Shown here piece after piece: positions 8,008 to 16,241 of a DNA stretch of 53,666 nucleotides. The stretch lies in the NCBI GenBank assembly GCA_903920695.1, contig CAIXNB010000080.1, forward strand, positions 1-53,666. The letters are read 5' to 3'. Numbering within the stretch: the first letter of the stretch is position 1; each line of letters begins with the position of its first letter. Origin of the DNA: an uncultured beta proteobacterium. GTDB taxonomy: Bacteria > Pseudomonadota > Gammaproteobacteria > Burkholderiales > Burkholderiaceae_C. Under the pieces are notes generated by a model. It had not been told where the DNA came from. It searched no databases and saw only the letters and a program-made list of their open reading frames with translations. Both the position numbers and the translations under genes were made by a program.

Positions 8008-10401
8008 TTATTCGTAATTGCTAAAACGACTGGGGGCAGGCTGCGGCTCACGCAGATACTGGTAACTTGGGATATTGTCTTTCAAGGTCTTGAGCGGGCT
8101 GACGCCCAAACGGGTAAATCCAACAAACTCAAGCTGGAACATGATGCGTTGGGTGGCGGTAGAGGTACTGGTCTGCAACCTTCCCAGCACCGCGCGACCC
8201 AGCCAACAACCCGCATCGTACTCAAATCCGATCACGGCATCGACAAGCTTGCGTTCATCAAGACTGTAATTGAGGCGTCCCACACTGTACCAGCGGCCGT
8301 CGCCCTGCCCGCGTCCGGCGCCCAGGTCCTGCCCGCGATCACCCCATAAATCGTTCACCGGCCATTGCCATCCGAGGTCAAGCTGCTCGCTGGCTCCGTT
8401 CTGGTAACGGTAGGCCGCCGTCAGCGCCCGGTAGTTACCCGGGTTGTAGCGCGCGCTGATAGTGCTGCGCACCGTCTGCTCAGTTCCAGGGTTGACCTGC
8501 ACGGTTGCGTCAACACCCCATTTCGGGTCCCAGTTCACCGTGGCCCCGAGCAGGATGTCGCCCAGTCCGCTGGGCACTGCCGTCTCGCCTGGTAGCGTCA
8601 CGCTCTGCGGCTTGAAAAGCCAGCGCTGTGCCAGGCCAAAGCGCGCTGTTTCAGCCCCGGTCGCCGGGTCCAGCAGACGTGAAGTCAAACCAAGCGCCAA
8701 CAGGTTGCTGTCCGAAATCCGGTCGTTGCCGACAAAGGCGTTTTCGGTGTAGATGCTGGCGAAGTTGAAATCCACCGAAGCCGTGTCATAGCTCGGCAAC
8801 AGGCTCTGATCGCGCCGCGGCGTGTTGACGTAGAAAGCACGCGGCTCTAGCGTCTGGCGAAAAGCCCGGTTGAAATAGCTGGTGTCGCGCTCAAACACCA
8901 GACCGCTGTCAAGGCTGAAGGTCGGCACCACGCTGCTGGCTGAACTCGCCCCATTGATCAAGGGCGACTCAAACAAATAGTCGGCTGCGTGCAGTTGCAA
9001 CTTGGGCGTGACGAAGCCGGCCGCACCGCGCCACGGTTGACTGATCTGCACCAAGGAAAACACCCGTTGCGCATTGGGTTGGTTCGTCAAGAGGCTGTTG
9101 GACTGAAAGGCGGTGTAATCCGCCTCCACCGAATAATCAAAGCCATTGATATTGCTGCGCGCATAACGCGTGTTGACCTGGGGGACGCGATCAAAGGGCG
9201 GCGTAATCGGCGCCGTCGGGTCCTGCAGTGTCTGCCACTTGACGGCGCGCACCGCGCTGGAGAAATACCCATTGGACCAGGACAAGGCGGCGTCGTTGCC
9301 GAGCAAACGCTGCGTCAATGGGCTGGCGGCACGCGGAAAGTCGCTCCAGTAATTGTCGTCACTGACGCGGTTCAGGTTCAGACTGAAAACCGCAGCGCCA
9401 TCGGTCAGACGACTGACCAAGGGGCTCTTAAGCGTGGCCTGATGCGCATAGACCAGGCCCCAGCGATTACTGTCACGCAGCTGGTCCGATGGCATGAAGT
9501 CGAGCTGCAGCTTACCGGTGTAATCAGCCTCCAGGTAGCGAAACTCACTGCCTAGATTGACGCCCCGCTTGCTCATGAGGTCAGGTGTGAAGGTGGCATC
9601 CCGGTTCGGGGCAATGTTCCAGTAATAGGGCACCGCAATTTCGATGCCATCGACATTGTCCAGCCCGAGCGTGGGCGGCATGACCCCTGACTTGCGCTTA
9701 TCACTCAGCGGAAAACTCAAATAAGGAATGGGCAGCAATGGCAAGCCTTTGAAGCTCAGCAGCGCCCCTTGCGCCGTGCCCACATCTTCCTCGCTGTCCA
9801 TGCTAATGGTGTTGGCCCGCAAGACCCAGTCCGGCAGCCATTCCGGGCCCGGCAAGCGACGGCAGCTGGTCAGGCTGGCATTGTGAATGACGGCCTTGTT
9901 TTCATCGATGAAATCGATGCGGTCAGCTTGGCCGTGCGTATCGTTCTTGAGAAAAAAATAACGCGGCTCGTTGAAAAAACCCGTAAATGCATCGAGTTTG
10001 AGCTCCAGCGAAGGCCCTTCATAAACGTTGCCAACGCGGTTGATGCGAACCTGCCCGCTGGCCCTGGCCAGATCCTTCGGCTGCTCATACTCAAGCCGGT
10101 CCGCCTTGATCACCATGTCACCGCGGCGCAGCACCGCAGCGCCTTCGATCACAGCTTGCGCATCCGGGCGCCCGAACATGCGGTCGCCATTCACAAAGAC
10201 CGGCAGCGCGTCACGCACAGAAGGTGCAATCTGTTCCTGCAATACGGGACTCGGGCGCAGCACAAGCGGCGCCTCAGTGGCTGTTCCTTGTGCGTATAGT
10301 GCCGTCCCCTGCCACGCAAGCCAAGCTACCAGGGCGACCGTACGCCGAGAAAAACGGGGCTCGGGCACCCTCTTCTTTAGGTCGTGCAGCAAAATGCGCA
10401 T
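8008..10401 (-). CDS. lptD: LPS-assembly outer membrane protein LptD
   Basis: 797 residues. An Arg-rich N-terminus and hydrophobic stretch (TVALVAWLAWQGTALYAQG) form the signal peptide. The periplasmic OstA/LptA-like domain follows (about 65-170: GDMVIKADRLEYEQPKDLAR). A long beta-barrel ends near the C-terminus with FQLEFVGFTRLG. LptD with LptE inserts lipopolysaccharide into the outer leaflet. The gene is divergent from the AmgK-like kinase (78-base gap) and is first in the lptD-surA-rsmA unit. A second LPS-export gene, lptC, is at 39.0 kb. Confidence 0.95.
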   Translation of the reverse strand: MRILLHDLKKRVPEPRFSRRTVALVAWLAWQGTALYAQGTATEAPLVLRPSPVLQEQIAPSVRDALPVFVNGDRMFGRPDAQAVIEGAAVLRRGDMVIKADRLEYEQPKDLARASGQVRINRVGNVYEGPSLELKLDAFTGFFNEPRYFFLKNDTHGQADRIDFIDENKAVIHNASLTSCRRLPGPEWLPDWVLRANTISMDSEEDVGTAQGALLSFKGLPLLPIPYLSFPLSDKRKSGVMPPTLGLDNVDGIEIAVPYYWNIAPNRDATFTPDLMSKRGVNLGSEFRYLEADYTGKLQLDFMPSDQLRDSNRWGLVYAHQATLKSPLVSRLTDGAAVFSLNLNRVSDDNYWSDFPRAASPLTQRLLGNDAALSWSNGYFSSAVRAVKWQTLQDPTAPITPPFDRVPQVNTRYARSNINGFDYSVEADYTAFQSNSLLTNQPNAQRVFSLVQISQPWRGAAGFVTPKLQLHAADYLFESPLINGASSASSVVPTFSLDSGLVFERDTSYFNRAFRQTLEPRAFYVNTPRRDQSLLPSYDTASVDFNFASIYTENAFVGNDRISDSNLLALGLTSRLLDPATGAETARFGLAQRWLFKPQSVTLPGETAVPSGLGDILLGATVNWDPKWGVDATVQVNPGTEQTVRSTISARYNPGNYRALTAAYRYQNGASEQLDLGWQWPVNDLWGDRGQDLGAGRGQGDGRWYSVGRLNYSLDERKLVDAVIGFEYDAGCWLGRAVLGRLQTSTSTATQRIMFQLEFVGFTRLGVSPLKTLKDNIPSYQYLREPQPAPSRFSNYE

Positions 10402-10479
10402 GGGGTCGGTAGCGATATCGGTCGTGAGAACGGGTTCAAGGCAGGCGGCAGATGTTTGAGTTTGTAGAATGGATTATCC

Positions 10480-11646
10480 ATGAGCCCAACCCTTTCTCCT
10501 GAACCGACCCGTCGCGAGAGCCTGGTCTGGCCTGATGCGCAGCGCCAAGCTGATTTCAACCACTGGCTGGCTGCTCTGTCGGGTAGCCACGGCCTGCTGC
10601 CCGACTCGCTGCGCAGCGCTTCGGCGGATGCGAGTTTTCGACGCTACTTCCGCATCGATTCGACGCAGGGCAGCCGCATCATCATGGACGCTCCGCCCGA
10701 CAAAGAAGACTGCCGGCCTTTTACCAAGGTGGCGCAGCTAATGCAGGAGGCCGGACTGCATGTGCCGCGGGTGCTGGCCTGGGACGACGCCAGAGGCTTT
10801 ATGCTGCTCAGCGATCTCGGGGCGCAAACCATGATGCAAGTCATGCAACGCGATGACCCCTGGGCCAATCAGGGCATGTATCTGCAAGCGGTTGACGCCC
10901 TGATCGCCTGGCAGATGGCCTCGCGCGCAGGCGTGTTGCCAGTCTATGACGACGCCCTGCTGCGCCGTGAACTCGAACTGTTCCCCGAGTGGTACCTGGC
11001 GCGCCATCGTGGCATCGCTGTCGAGGGCGAACTGCGCCGCACGCTCGACGAAGCGTTTGGGCGCATCATCGCCAACAACCTGGCCTGGCCCAGCGTCTAC
11101 GTGCACCGCGATTTCATGCCCAGAAACCTCATGCTGAATGTCGCCCCCACGCTCGGCACTGGCGTGTCCTCGCTGCCCCCCGAGGTGTCTGTTTCGCCTT
11201 GGGGCGGCCCGGCGGCGAAACTTGTCGTCGCCCCCACGCTCGGCGTGTTGGACTTTCAGGACGCCGTGTACGGTCCCATCACCTACGACATTGCCAGTTT
11301 GATGCGTGACGCTTTTTTGAGCTGGGACGAAGATTTCTGCCTTGACATAACGGTGCGCTACTGGGAAAAGGCACGCAAGGCCGGTTTGCCGGTGGGCAAT
11401 GACTTTGGCGAGTTCTACCGCGGCGTCGAATGGATGGGCCTGCAACGCCATCTGAAAGTAGCCGGCATCTTTGCCCGACTGACGCTGCGCGACGGCAAGC
11501 CCCTGTACTTGGCCGACACGCCACGCTTCATCAACTACATACGCGCCACCTGCGAGCGCTACCGTGAACTGCGCCCGCTGCTGCGCCTGATTGAGCGCAT
11601 CGAAGGTATCGTAGCGGTCAATGGCTACAGCTTCGGCAGAAGCTAG
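10480..11646 (+). CDS. amgK: Aminoglycoside-phosphotransferase-fold sugar kinase (AmgK-like) with an in-frame repeat insertion
   Basis: 388 residues. The fold is that of APH/choline kinases. An N-terminal lobe (ASFRRYFRIDS, HVPRVLAWDD) precedes the catalytic loop VHRDFMPRNLML (about residues 208-219) and the metal-binding VLDFQDAVYGPITYDIASL (about 250-268). AmgK phosphorylates the anomeric carbon of MurNAc/GlcNAc in cell-wall recycling; the assignment here comes from overall pattern and position next to lptD. Between catalytic loop and DFQD motif lie about 30 extra residues (VAPTLGTGVSSLPPE and [16 protein letters not shown]). They are encoded by an intergenic-type repeat bounded by an 18-base direct repeat 87 bases apart. 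The reading frame is intact, so the enzyme may tolerate the loop. No murU partner is adjacent. Confidence 0.75.
   Translation: MSPTLSPEPTRRESLVWPDAQRQADFNHWLAALSGSHGLLPDSLRSASADASFRRYFRIDSTQGSRIIMDAPPDKEDCRPFTKVAQLMQEAGLHVPRVLAWDDARGFMLLSDLGAQTMMQVMQRDDPWANQGMYLQAVDALIAWQMASRAGVLPVYDDALLRRELELFPEWYLARHRGIAVEGELRRTLDEAFGRIIANNLAWPSVYVHRDFMPRNLMLNVAPTLGTGVSSLPPEVSVSPWGGPAAKLVVAPTLGVLDFQDAVYGPITYDIASLMRDAFLSWDEDFCLDITVRYWEKARKAGLPVGNDFGEFYRGVEWMGLQRHLKVAGIFARLTLRDGKPLYLADTPRFINYIRATCERYRELRPLLRLIERIEGIVAVNGYSFGRS
11140..11244 (+). repeat. Short structured repeat inserted inside amgK, copy 1
   Basis: An exact 18-base direct repeat (GTCGCCCCCACGCTCGGC) occurs at 11140-11157 and 11227-11244, offset 87 bases or 29 codons. 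Between them lies a 35-base core (11189-11223) that matches 34699-34733 at 34 of 35 positions. The core contains an inverted repeat, GTTTCGCC (11191-11198) and GGCGAAAC (11214-11221). The second copy is in metX. The borders GCCCCCACGCT recur at both copies. Confidence 0.85.
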
Positions 11647-11658
11647 CCACCTTTGCTT

Positions 11659-12405
11659 ATGCCACGCTTCTACTGCCCGACCGCACTGGTATCTGACGCG
11701 CTGCTGGACCTACCCGCCAGCGCCGCCCGCCACGTCCAAGTCCTGCGCCTGCAACCAGGCGACACCATCACCTTGTTCAACGGCGGCCCGACCGTGGCCA
11801 GGCCGGGCGGCGAGTTCGAAGCCAGCATTGAACGCATGGGACGCAGCGACGTTCAGGTCCGCGTGGGCGCTCACCACCCGGTGGAACGGGAAGCACAGCG
11901 CGCCGTGCATCTGGCCCTTGGCATGCCAGCCAACGAGCGCATGGATTGGCTGGTCGAGAAAGCAAGCGAACTGGGCGTGGCCAGCATCCAACCCCTGATA
12001 AGCGAACGCAGTGTGCTGCGCCTGAGTGGAGAACGCGCGCAAAAGAAGGTGCTGCACTGGCAGAGCGTGGCGATCGCCGCTTGCGAGCAATGCGGCGGCA
12101 ACCGTGTCCCTGTGCTGCATGAAGTCCAGAGTCTCGCCGTCTGGATCAAATTGCAGGACGCTTCGAACACAAGTCAGCGCCTGCTCCTGTCGCTACGTCC
12201 CGGCTTACCCGGTTTGCGCGAAGCGGTCAGCGCCGCCGGCAAACCGGCACCGGCGATCACCCTTCTGTCGGGCCCCGAGGGTGGATTGAGCAGCGCAGAA
12301 GAGGAAATGGCAATGGCCTGCCGCTTTGTGCCCGTCATGCTCGGCACGCGCGTATTACGCGCAGAAACCGCAGCCCTGGCGGCCCTGGCAGGCTTATTGG
12401 TGTAA
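11659..12405 (+). CDS. rsmE: 16S rRNA (uracil1498-N3)-methyltransferase
   Basis: 248 residues from ATG 11659 (a TTG at 11653 gives two more). RsmE methylates U1498 near the decoding centre using SAM and belongs to the knotted SPOUT class. The N-terminal PUA-like domain begins MPRFYCPTALVSD and has HVQVLRLQPGDTITLFNGG. The SPOUT part has ERMDWLVEKASELGVASI, ACEQCGGNRVP and the knot LLSGPEGGLSSAEEEMA followed by LGTRVLRAETAALAAL. It starts 12 bases after the kinase stop, so the two probably share a transcript. Confidence 0.96.
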   Translation: MPRFYCPTALVSDALLDLPASAARHVQVLRLQPGDTITLFNGGPTVARPGGEFEASIERMGRSDVQVRVGAHHPVEREAQRAVHLALGMPANERMDWLVEKASELGVASIQPLISERSVLRLSGERAQKKVLHWQSVAIAACEQCGGNRVPVLHEVQSLAVWIKLQDASNTSQRLLLSLRPGLPGLREAVSAAGKPAPAITLLSGPEGGLSSAEEEMAMACRFVPVMLGTRVLRAETAALAALAGLLV

Positions 12406-12562
12406 GTCATCGCCGCGCGCATGGCGGAGTTGCTTTTAGTGAAGCAAGTCGAAAGTCTTTCGGTTTGCGTCAACCAAGACCAGCGCTACATCGTTATGTT
12501 GGTACTTCTTGCAAACGGCAAGGAGCGCATAGAAATAGTTTAATTCCCAGGAAGGATTCCCT

Positions 12563-12952
12563 ATGAAACTCAAATTGCTTGCTCTGGCGCTAATCGCCAG
12601 TTTTTCGATGATCGCCCAGGCGCAGGAAGCTGCCAAACCCGCCGCCGCGGCAAGCCGTGCAGAAGTGAAGGCTGAAGCCAAGGCTGCTAACAAGGCTGGC
12701 CTCATCGCGCCGACCGATGCTGAGAAACCTGCTGCCAAGACCAAGTCGACCAAGGCCCGCGCTGCCGTCAAGGCCGAAGCCAAGGCCGCCAACAAGGCTG
12801 GCGAAAGCACACCGACCGATGCTGAGAAACCTGCTGCCAAGACCAAGTCGACCAAGGCCCGCGCTGCCGTCAAGGCCGAAGCCAAGGCCGCCAACAAGGC
12901 TGGCCTCATCACGCCGACCGATTCTGAGAAGCCTGCGCCCAAGAAACCGTAA
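12563..12952 (+). CDS. Exported Lys/Ala-rich repeat protein, unknown function
   Basis: 129 residues behind a strong GGAAGGA ribosome-binding site. The first 21 residues (MKLKLLALALIASFSMIAQA) form a signal peptide. The mature protein consists almost only of a 34-residue repeat, with units starting TDAEKPAAKTKSTKARA and continuing AVKAEAKAANKAG. There is one degenerate half-unit, two near-identical full units and a partial final one. It is highly basic and low in complexity, likely extended or helical. The KAEAKAANKAG pattern recalls DUF4148-type small periplasmic proteins of Burkholderiales, but that link is a guess. A terminator follows closely, so it is monocistronic. Confidence 0.7.
   Translation: MKLKLLALALIASFSMIAQAQEAAKPAAAASRAEVKAEAKAANKAGLIAPTDAEKPAAKTKSTKARAAVKAEAKAANKAGESTPTDAEKPAAKTKSTKARAAVKAEAKAANKAGLITPTDSEKPAPKKP
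12711..12951 (+). repeat. 102-bp tandem repeat in the Lys/Ala-rich gene
   Basis: Units begin CGACCGATGC at 12711 and 12813, and a third, partial unit begins CGACCGATTC at 12915, exactly 102 bases (34 codons) apart. A diverged half-unit precedes the first (around 12660-12710). The near identity of the two full units at DNA level points to recent duplication or slippage. Confidence 0.85.
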
Positions 12953-12966
12953 TTCAATTACGTTTG

Positions 12967-12995
12967 AAAAGGGGGCCACGCGGCCCCTTTTTTTC
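12967..12995 (+). terminator. Rho-independent terminator after the Lys/Ala-rich gene
   Basis: GGGGCC (12972-12977) and GGCCCC (12982-12987) form a stem around ACGC, flanked by A residues on the left and a run of T residues on the right. Confidence 0.85.
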
Positions 12996-13038
12996 GACTT
13001 ATGCGGCTCCGGCCATTTTTAAATCAGGAACGATCTCC

Positions 13039-13803
13039 ATGCAGCACGTTGTGTTCAATCAAAAAGGTGGCGTTGGCAAGTCAACCATCACCTGCAACCT
13101 CGCCGCCATCAGCACCTGGCAGGGCTTGCGGACACTGGTCATTGACCTCGATTCGCAGGGCAATTCAACGCGTTACCTGCTTGGCGCCGACGCGGCGGAC
13201 GACCTACCCAATGTGGCCGAGTTTTTCGAACAAAGCCTGAAATTCACCATCCGCGACAAAGCGGTCACGGAGTACATCGTCAACACCCGCTGGGAAGGGC
13301 TTGACCTGCTGCCATCGCACCCGCTGCTCGATGAATTGCACAGCAAGCTCGAATCACGCCACAAGATCTACAAACTGCGCGACGCCTTGCGCCAGTTGGC
13401 CGACGACTACGACCAGATTTACATCGACACGCCGCCGGCACTGAACTTCTACACGCGCAGCGCGCTGATCGCGGCGCAAGGCTGCCTGATTCCCTTTGAC
13501 TGTGACGACTTCTCGCGCCGCGCGCTCTATACCCTGCTTGAAAGTGTGGAAGAGATCAAGGCCGATCACAATGCCGAGCTGCGCGTCGAAGGCATCATCG
13601 TCAACCAGTTCCAGCCACGTGCCAACCTGCCGCAGCGCCTGGTGCAGGAACTGATCGATGAAGGCCTGCCAGTCTTGCAGCCTTACCTGAGTTCGTCAGT
13701 CAAAATACGTGAATCACACCAACAAGCGGTGCCGATGATCTTTCTGGAGCCGCAGCACAAACTCACGCACGAATTTATCGCCTTGCACGACGCACTGCTC
13801 TAG
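13039..13803 (+). CDS. ParA/MinD-family ATPase, orphan
   Basis: 254 residues from ATG 13039 (CAGGAACGA upstream as ribosome-binding site). The deviant Walker A FNQKGGVGKSTITCN is near the N-terminus (about residues 5-19). The switch region reads LVIDLDSQGNSTRYL, and Walker B is IYIDTPPALNFYTRSAL. VEGIIVNQFQPRANLPQ and the C-terminal SVKIRESHQQAVPMIFL complete the family pattern. ParA proteins are ATP-dependent DNA- or cargo-positioning switches. No parB lies beside it and the chromosome's dnaA region is 35 kb away, so this is probably not the chromosomal segregation ParA; its cargo is unknown. Confidence 0.85.
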   Translation: MQHVVFNQKGGVGKSTITCNLAAISTWQGLRTLVIDLDSQGNSTRYLLGADAADDLPNVAEFFEQSLKFTIRDKAVTEYIVNTRWEGLDLLPSHPLLDELHSKLESRHKIYKLRDALRQLADDYDQIYIDTPPALNFYTRSALIAAQGCLIPFDCDDFSRRALYTLLESVEEIKADHNAELRVEGIIVNQFQPRANLPQRLVQELIDEGLPVLQPYLSSSVKIRESHQQAVPMIFLEPQHKLTHEFIALHDALL

Positions 13804-13849
13804 AGAATTTCGCGGCCGGCAACCCGATCATCACCGTGGTGGTGGCCGA

Positions 13850-15124
13850 TCAGCGGATGCGCGGCTCGGCCAGCAATTGTTCCGGCAGCGTGAAGTAGGC
13901 TGCTGTGGCGCCGCGCTTGTCGCGTGCCTGCGCCAGTTCATGTCGGGCCACGCTGCGCAGGTGCACTTCGTCCGGGCCATCAAGCAGTTGCAAAGCGCGA
14001 CCCCAGGTCCAGAAATACGCAAGAGGCGTGTCGGGCGATAAACCCATCGCGCCAAACACCTGTATGGCGCGGTTCACCACCCGCGTCTGCAGGCGCGCCG
14101 CCACCACCTTGATCGCCGCCACATCGGCGCGCGCCTGCTCACGCTGGCCCTGATCTAGGCGCCAGGCCGCGCGCAGCACCAACAAGCGGGCCTGATCGAT
14201 TTCCAGACGCGACTCGGCAATCCACTCCTGCACATTGGCAAAGTCAGCCAGGTACTTGCCGAAGGCGTGGCGTTCAAGGGTGCGGTCGCACATCATGGCC
14301 AGCGCCAGTTCGCATTGGCCGATGGTGCGCATGCAGTGGTGAATGCGCCCCGGTCCGAGACGCGCCTGTGCCATGGCAAAGCCGCTCCCCTCCTGGCCCA
14401 GCAGATTCGTCACCGGCACACGCACGTCGCGGAAGATGATCTCGCAGTGGCCCTCTGGCGTGTGGTGCTGCATGATGGCGATATTGCGCTCGATCACGAC
14501 ACCGGGCGTGTCCATCGGCACCAGCAGCATGCTGTGCTGCGCATGTTTGGCGGCGTCCTCATTCCCACTACGGCACATCACGATCAGCAACTTGCAGTTT
14601 GGATGCGCCGCGCCTGTGATGAACCATTTGCGCCCATTGAGCACCAGCTCATTGCCCTCATGGCGCATGCGGGTCTGTAGCGTGGTCGGGTCCGATGAGG
14701 CGACATCGGGCTCAGACATGGCAAAGGCACTGCGGATCTCACCCTCAAGCAGAGGCCGCAACCATTGTCGGTTCTGCTCGGGCGTGGCAAACAGATGTAG
14801 CAACTCCATGTTGCCAGTGTCGGGCGCGCTGCAGTTGAAGACCTCGGAGGCCCAGGGCAGGCGCCCCATGACCTCGGCCAGCGGCGCGTATTCGAGATTG
14901 CTCAGGCGTTCCCCCGGTTCGTCGTCCTGCAAGCCCGGTAGAAACAGATTCCACAAACCTTCTGCCTTGGCCAGGGCTTTCAGATCGTCCATGAAGGGCG
15001 GTGGGAAAACCCCCTGCGTCACCGAGCGGTGCCAGGCGCCGTTATAGGGCAGCACGTAGCGCTCGATGAATTCTTCCAGCTGCTGGCGCCGGGCCTGAAC
15101 CTGCGGCGAGTAATCAAAATCCAT
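13850..15124 (-). CDS. Acyl-CoA dehydrogenase (ACAD10/11-like)
   Basis: 424 residues, complete. The N-terminal helical domain begins MDFDYSPQVQARRQQLEEFI. The middle domain shows SAFAMSEPDVASSDPTTLQT (FAD contact) and NGRKWFITGAAHPNCKLLIV. The C-terminal domain has RTIGQCELALAMM and AIQVFGAMGLSPDTPLAYFW, with FGAMG marking the FAD adenine end. The length and SEPDVASSD motif resemble ACAD10/11-type dehydrogenases, which act on longer or hydroxylated acyl-CoAs, but substrate cannot be read from sequence. The Bug-type receptor gene lies 109 bases upstream on the same strand, so uptake and degradation of one carboxylic acid is possible but unproven. Confidence 0.85.
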   Translation of the reverse strand: MDFDYSPQVQARRQQLEEFIERYVLPYNGAWHRSVTQGVFPPPFMDDLKALAKAEGLWNLFLPGLQDDEPGERLSNLEYAPLAEVMGRLPWASEVFNCSAPDTGNMELLHLFATPEQNRQWLRPLLEGEIRSAFAMSEPDVASSDPTTLQTRMRHEGNELVLNGRKWFITGAAHPNCKLLIVMCRSGNEDAAKHAQHSMLLVPMDTPGVVIERNIAIMQHHTPEGHCEIIFRDVRVPVTNLLGQEGSGFAMAQARLGPGRIHHCMRTIGQCELALAMMCDRTLERHAFGKYLADFANVQEWIAESRLEIDQARLLVLRAAWRLDQGQREQARADVAAIKVVAARLQTRVVNRAIQVFGAMGLSPDTPLAYFWTWGRALQLLDGPDEVHLRSVARHELAQARDKRGATAAYFTLPEQLLAEPRIR

Positions 15125-15233
15125 GCGGGCCTTTCTGTCAGGGCGATGATCGCCCGAACCAAGCCCAAGTCTGCCAAAGTTGCTCCTGGTTGGCTGTCAC
15201 CTAGGGGGCCATTGGCAAGAGGCCGGACCGTGC

Positions 15234-16205
15234 TCAGTCGGCCGTCAAACCCACGTGCTTGATCACAGGCGCCCAGCGGGCCCGTTCCTCCAGCATCCAC
15301 TTGGTGAGTTCTTGCGGCGTGGAACCGATGCCCTCCATGTACGCCGTTGTCAGTTTGCGCTGCGTATCGGGCTCCTTCAAAATGGCAACAATCTCTTTGT
15401 TCATCCGGTTGATGATGTCGGCTGGCGTCTTGGCTGGCGCCATGATCGCCATCCATGCCAGCGCTTGCATGTCTGGCAAACCCGCCTCGGCCAAGGTGGG
15501 GAGGTCCGGCACCAGCGGACTGCGCTTGGCTGTCGTAACGGCAATCGCCCTGATCTTTCCGGCCTTGGCCTGCGGCATCACCGCCACCGGTGGCACGCAG
15601 GCAAACTGCACATCACCCTGCAGAATCGCCATGATGGCGGCAGGCGAGGACGCGTAAGGCAAATGGACGGCGAAAGAATTCGTCTTGAGCTTGAGGATCT
15701 CGACCGACAGATGCGACATCGACCCAATGCCGGTGGAAGAATAGTTGTACTTCCCCGGGTTGTTCTTCATCGCCTGAATCCAGCCTTTCACATCGGTCAC
15801 GTTCATGCTGTTGGAAACCGCACAGACATTGGGTTGACCGCCCGCCAGCGTGACCGGCGCCAGGTCCTTGAAGGGGTCGTAGGGCAGTTTCGGATTGAAT
15901 ACCGTGCTGTAAACAAGTGGCCCGTTGGTGCTGACCAGGAAGGTATAGCCATCCGGCGCCGACTTGGCGACGTAATCGGTGCCATTGTTGCCGCCGGCAC
16001 CAGGCCGGTTGTCGACCACGATCGCCTGACCCAGACGCTGCCCCAGTTTGTCACTGAGCAAACGCACCAGCACGTCCGGCGATGACCCCGGCGCAAAGGG
16101 AACAACAATGCGAACCGGCTTGCTGGGCCAGGGCGTTTGCGCCAGCAGCGGACCCGCCAGGCTGCACAAAAGGGTCACCAGCAACAAAAGGCGGCGTTGC
16201 GTCAT
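15234..16205 (-). CDS. Bug / TctC-family periplasmic solute receptor
   Basis: 323 residues. The signal peptide MTQRRLLLLVTLLCSLAGPL ends near LAQ. The mature start WPSKPVRIVVPFAPGSSPDV is the hallmark of this family, followed by VVDNRPGAGGNNGTDYVAKS and DGYTFLVSTNG. These proteins bind carboxylates, amides or other small molecules for tripartite tricarboxylate transporters. No membrane components tctA/tctB lie nearby, which is usual in Burkholderiales, where dozens of orphan receptors occur. It is 36 bases downstream of the TrpE-like gene and may share its transcript. Confidence 0.93.
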   Translation of the reverse strand: MTQRRLLLLVTLLCSLAGPLLAQTPWPSKPVRIVVPFAPGSSPDVLVRLLSDKLGQRLGQAIVVDNRPGAGGNNGTDYVAKSAPDGYTFLVSTNGPLVYSTVFNPKLPYDPFKDLAPVTLAGGQPNVCAVSNSMNVTDVKGWIQAMKNNPGKYNYSSTGIGSMSHLSVEILKLKTNSFAVHLPYASSPAAIMAILQGDVQFACVPPVAVMPQAKAGKIRAIAVTTAKRSPLVPDLPTLAEAGLPDMQALAWMAIMAPAKTPADIINRMNKEIVAILKEPDTQRKLTTAYMEGIGSTPQELTKWMLEERARWAPVIKHVGLTAD

Positions 16206-16241
16206 CGTTGTATCTCCGGGAGTGTGTTGTAAAGAAGAATT

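Noticed and set aside
12650..12951. CRISPR-like array
   Set aside because: Units are 102 bp, contiguous without spacers, and encode an in-frame protein repeat.
12436..12957. 173-residue minus-strand frame with repeats opposite the Lys/Ala-rich gene
   Set aside because: Its repeats are only the antisense of the 102-bp units; no ribosome-binding site, and the plus frame has a signal peptide.
13804..13849. Terminator between parA and the acyl-CoA dehydrogenase
   Set aside because: A weak CACC/GGTG hairpin exists but has no T-run and poor stem length.
15180..16085. 301-residue plus-strand frame over the Bug receptor
   Set aside because: Arg/His/Gln-rich antisense frame; the minus-strand receptor is unambiguous.
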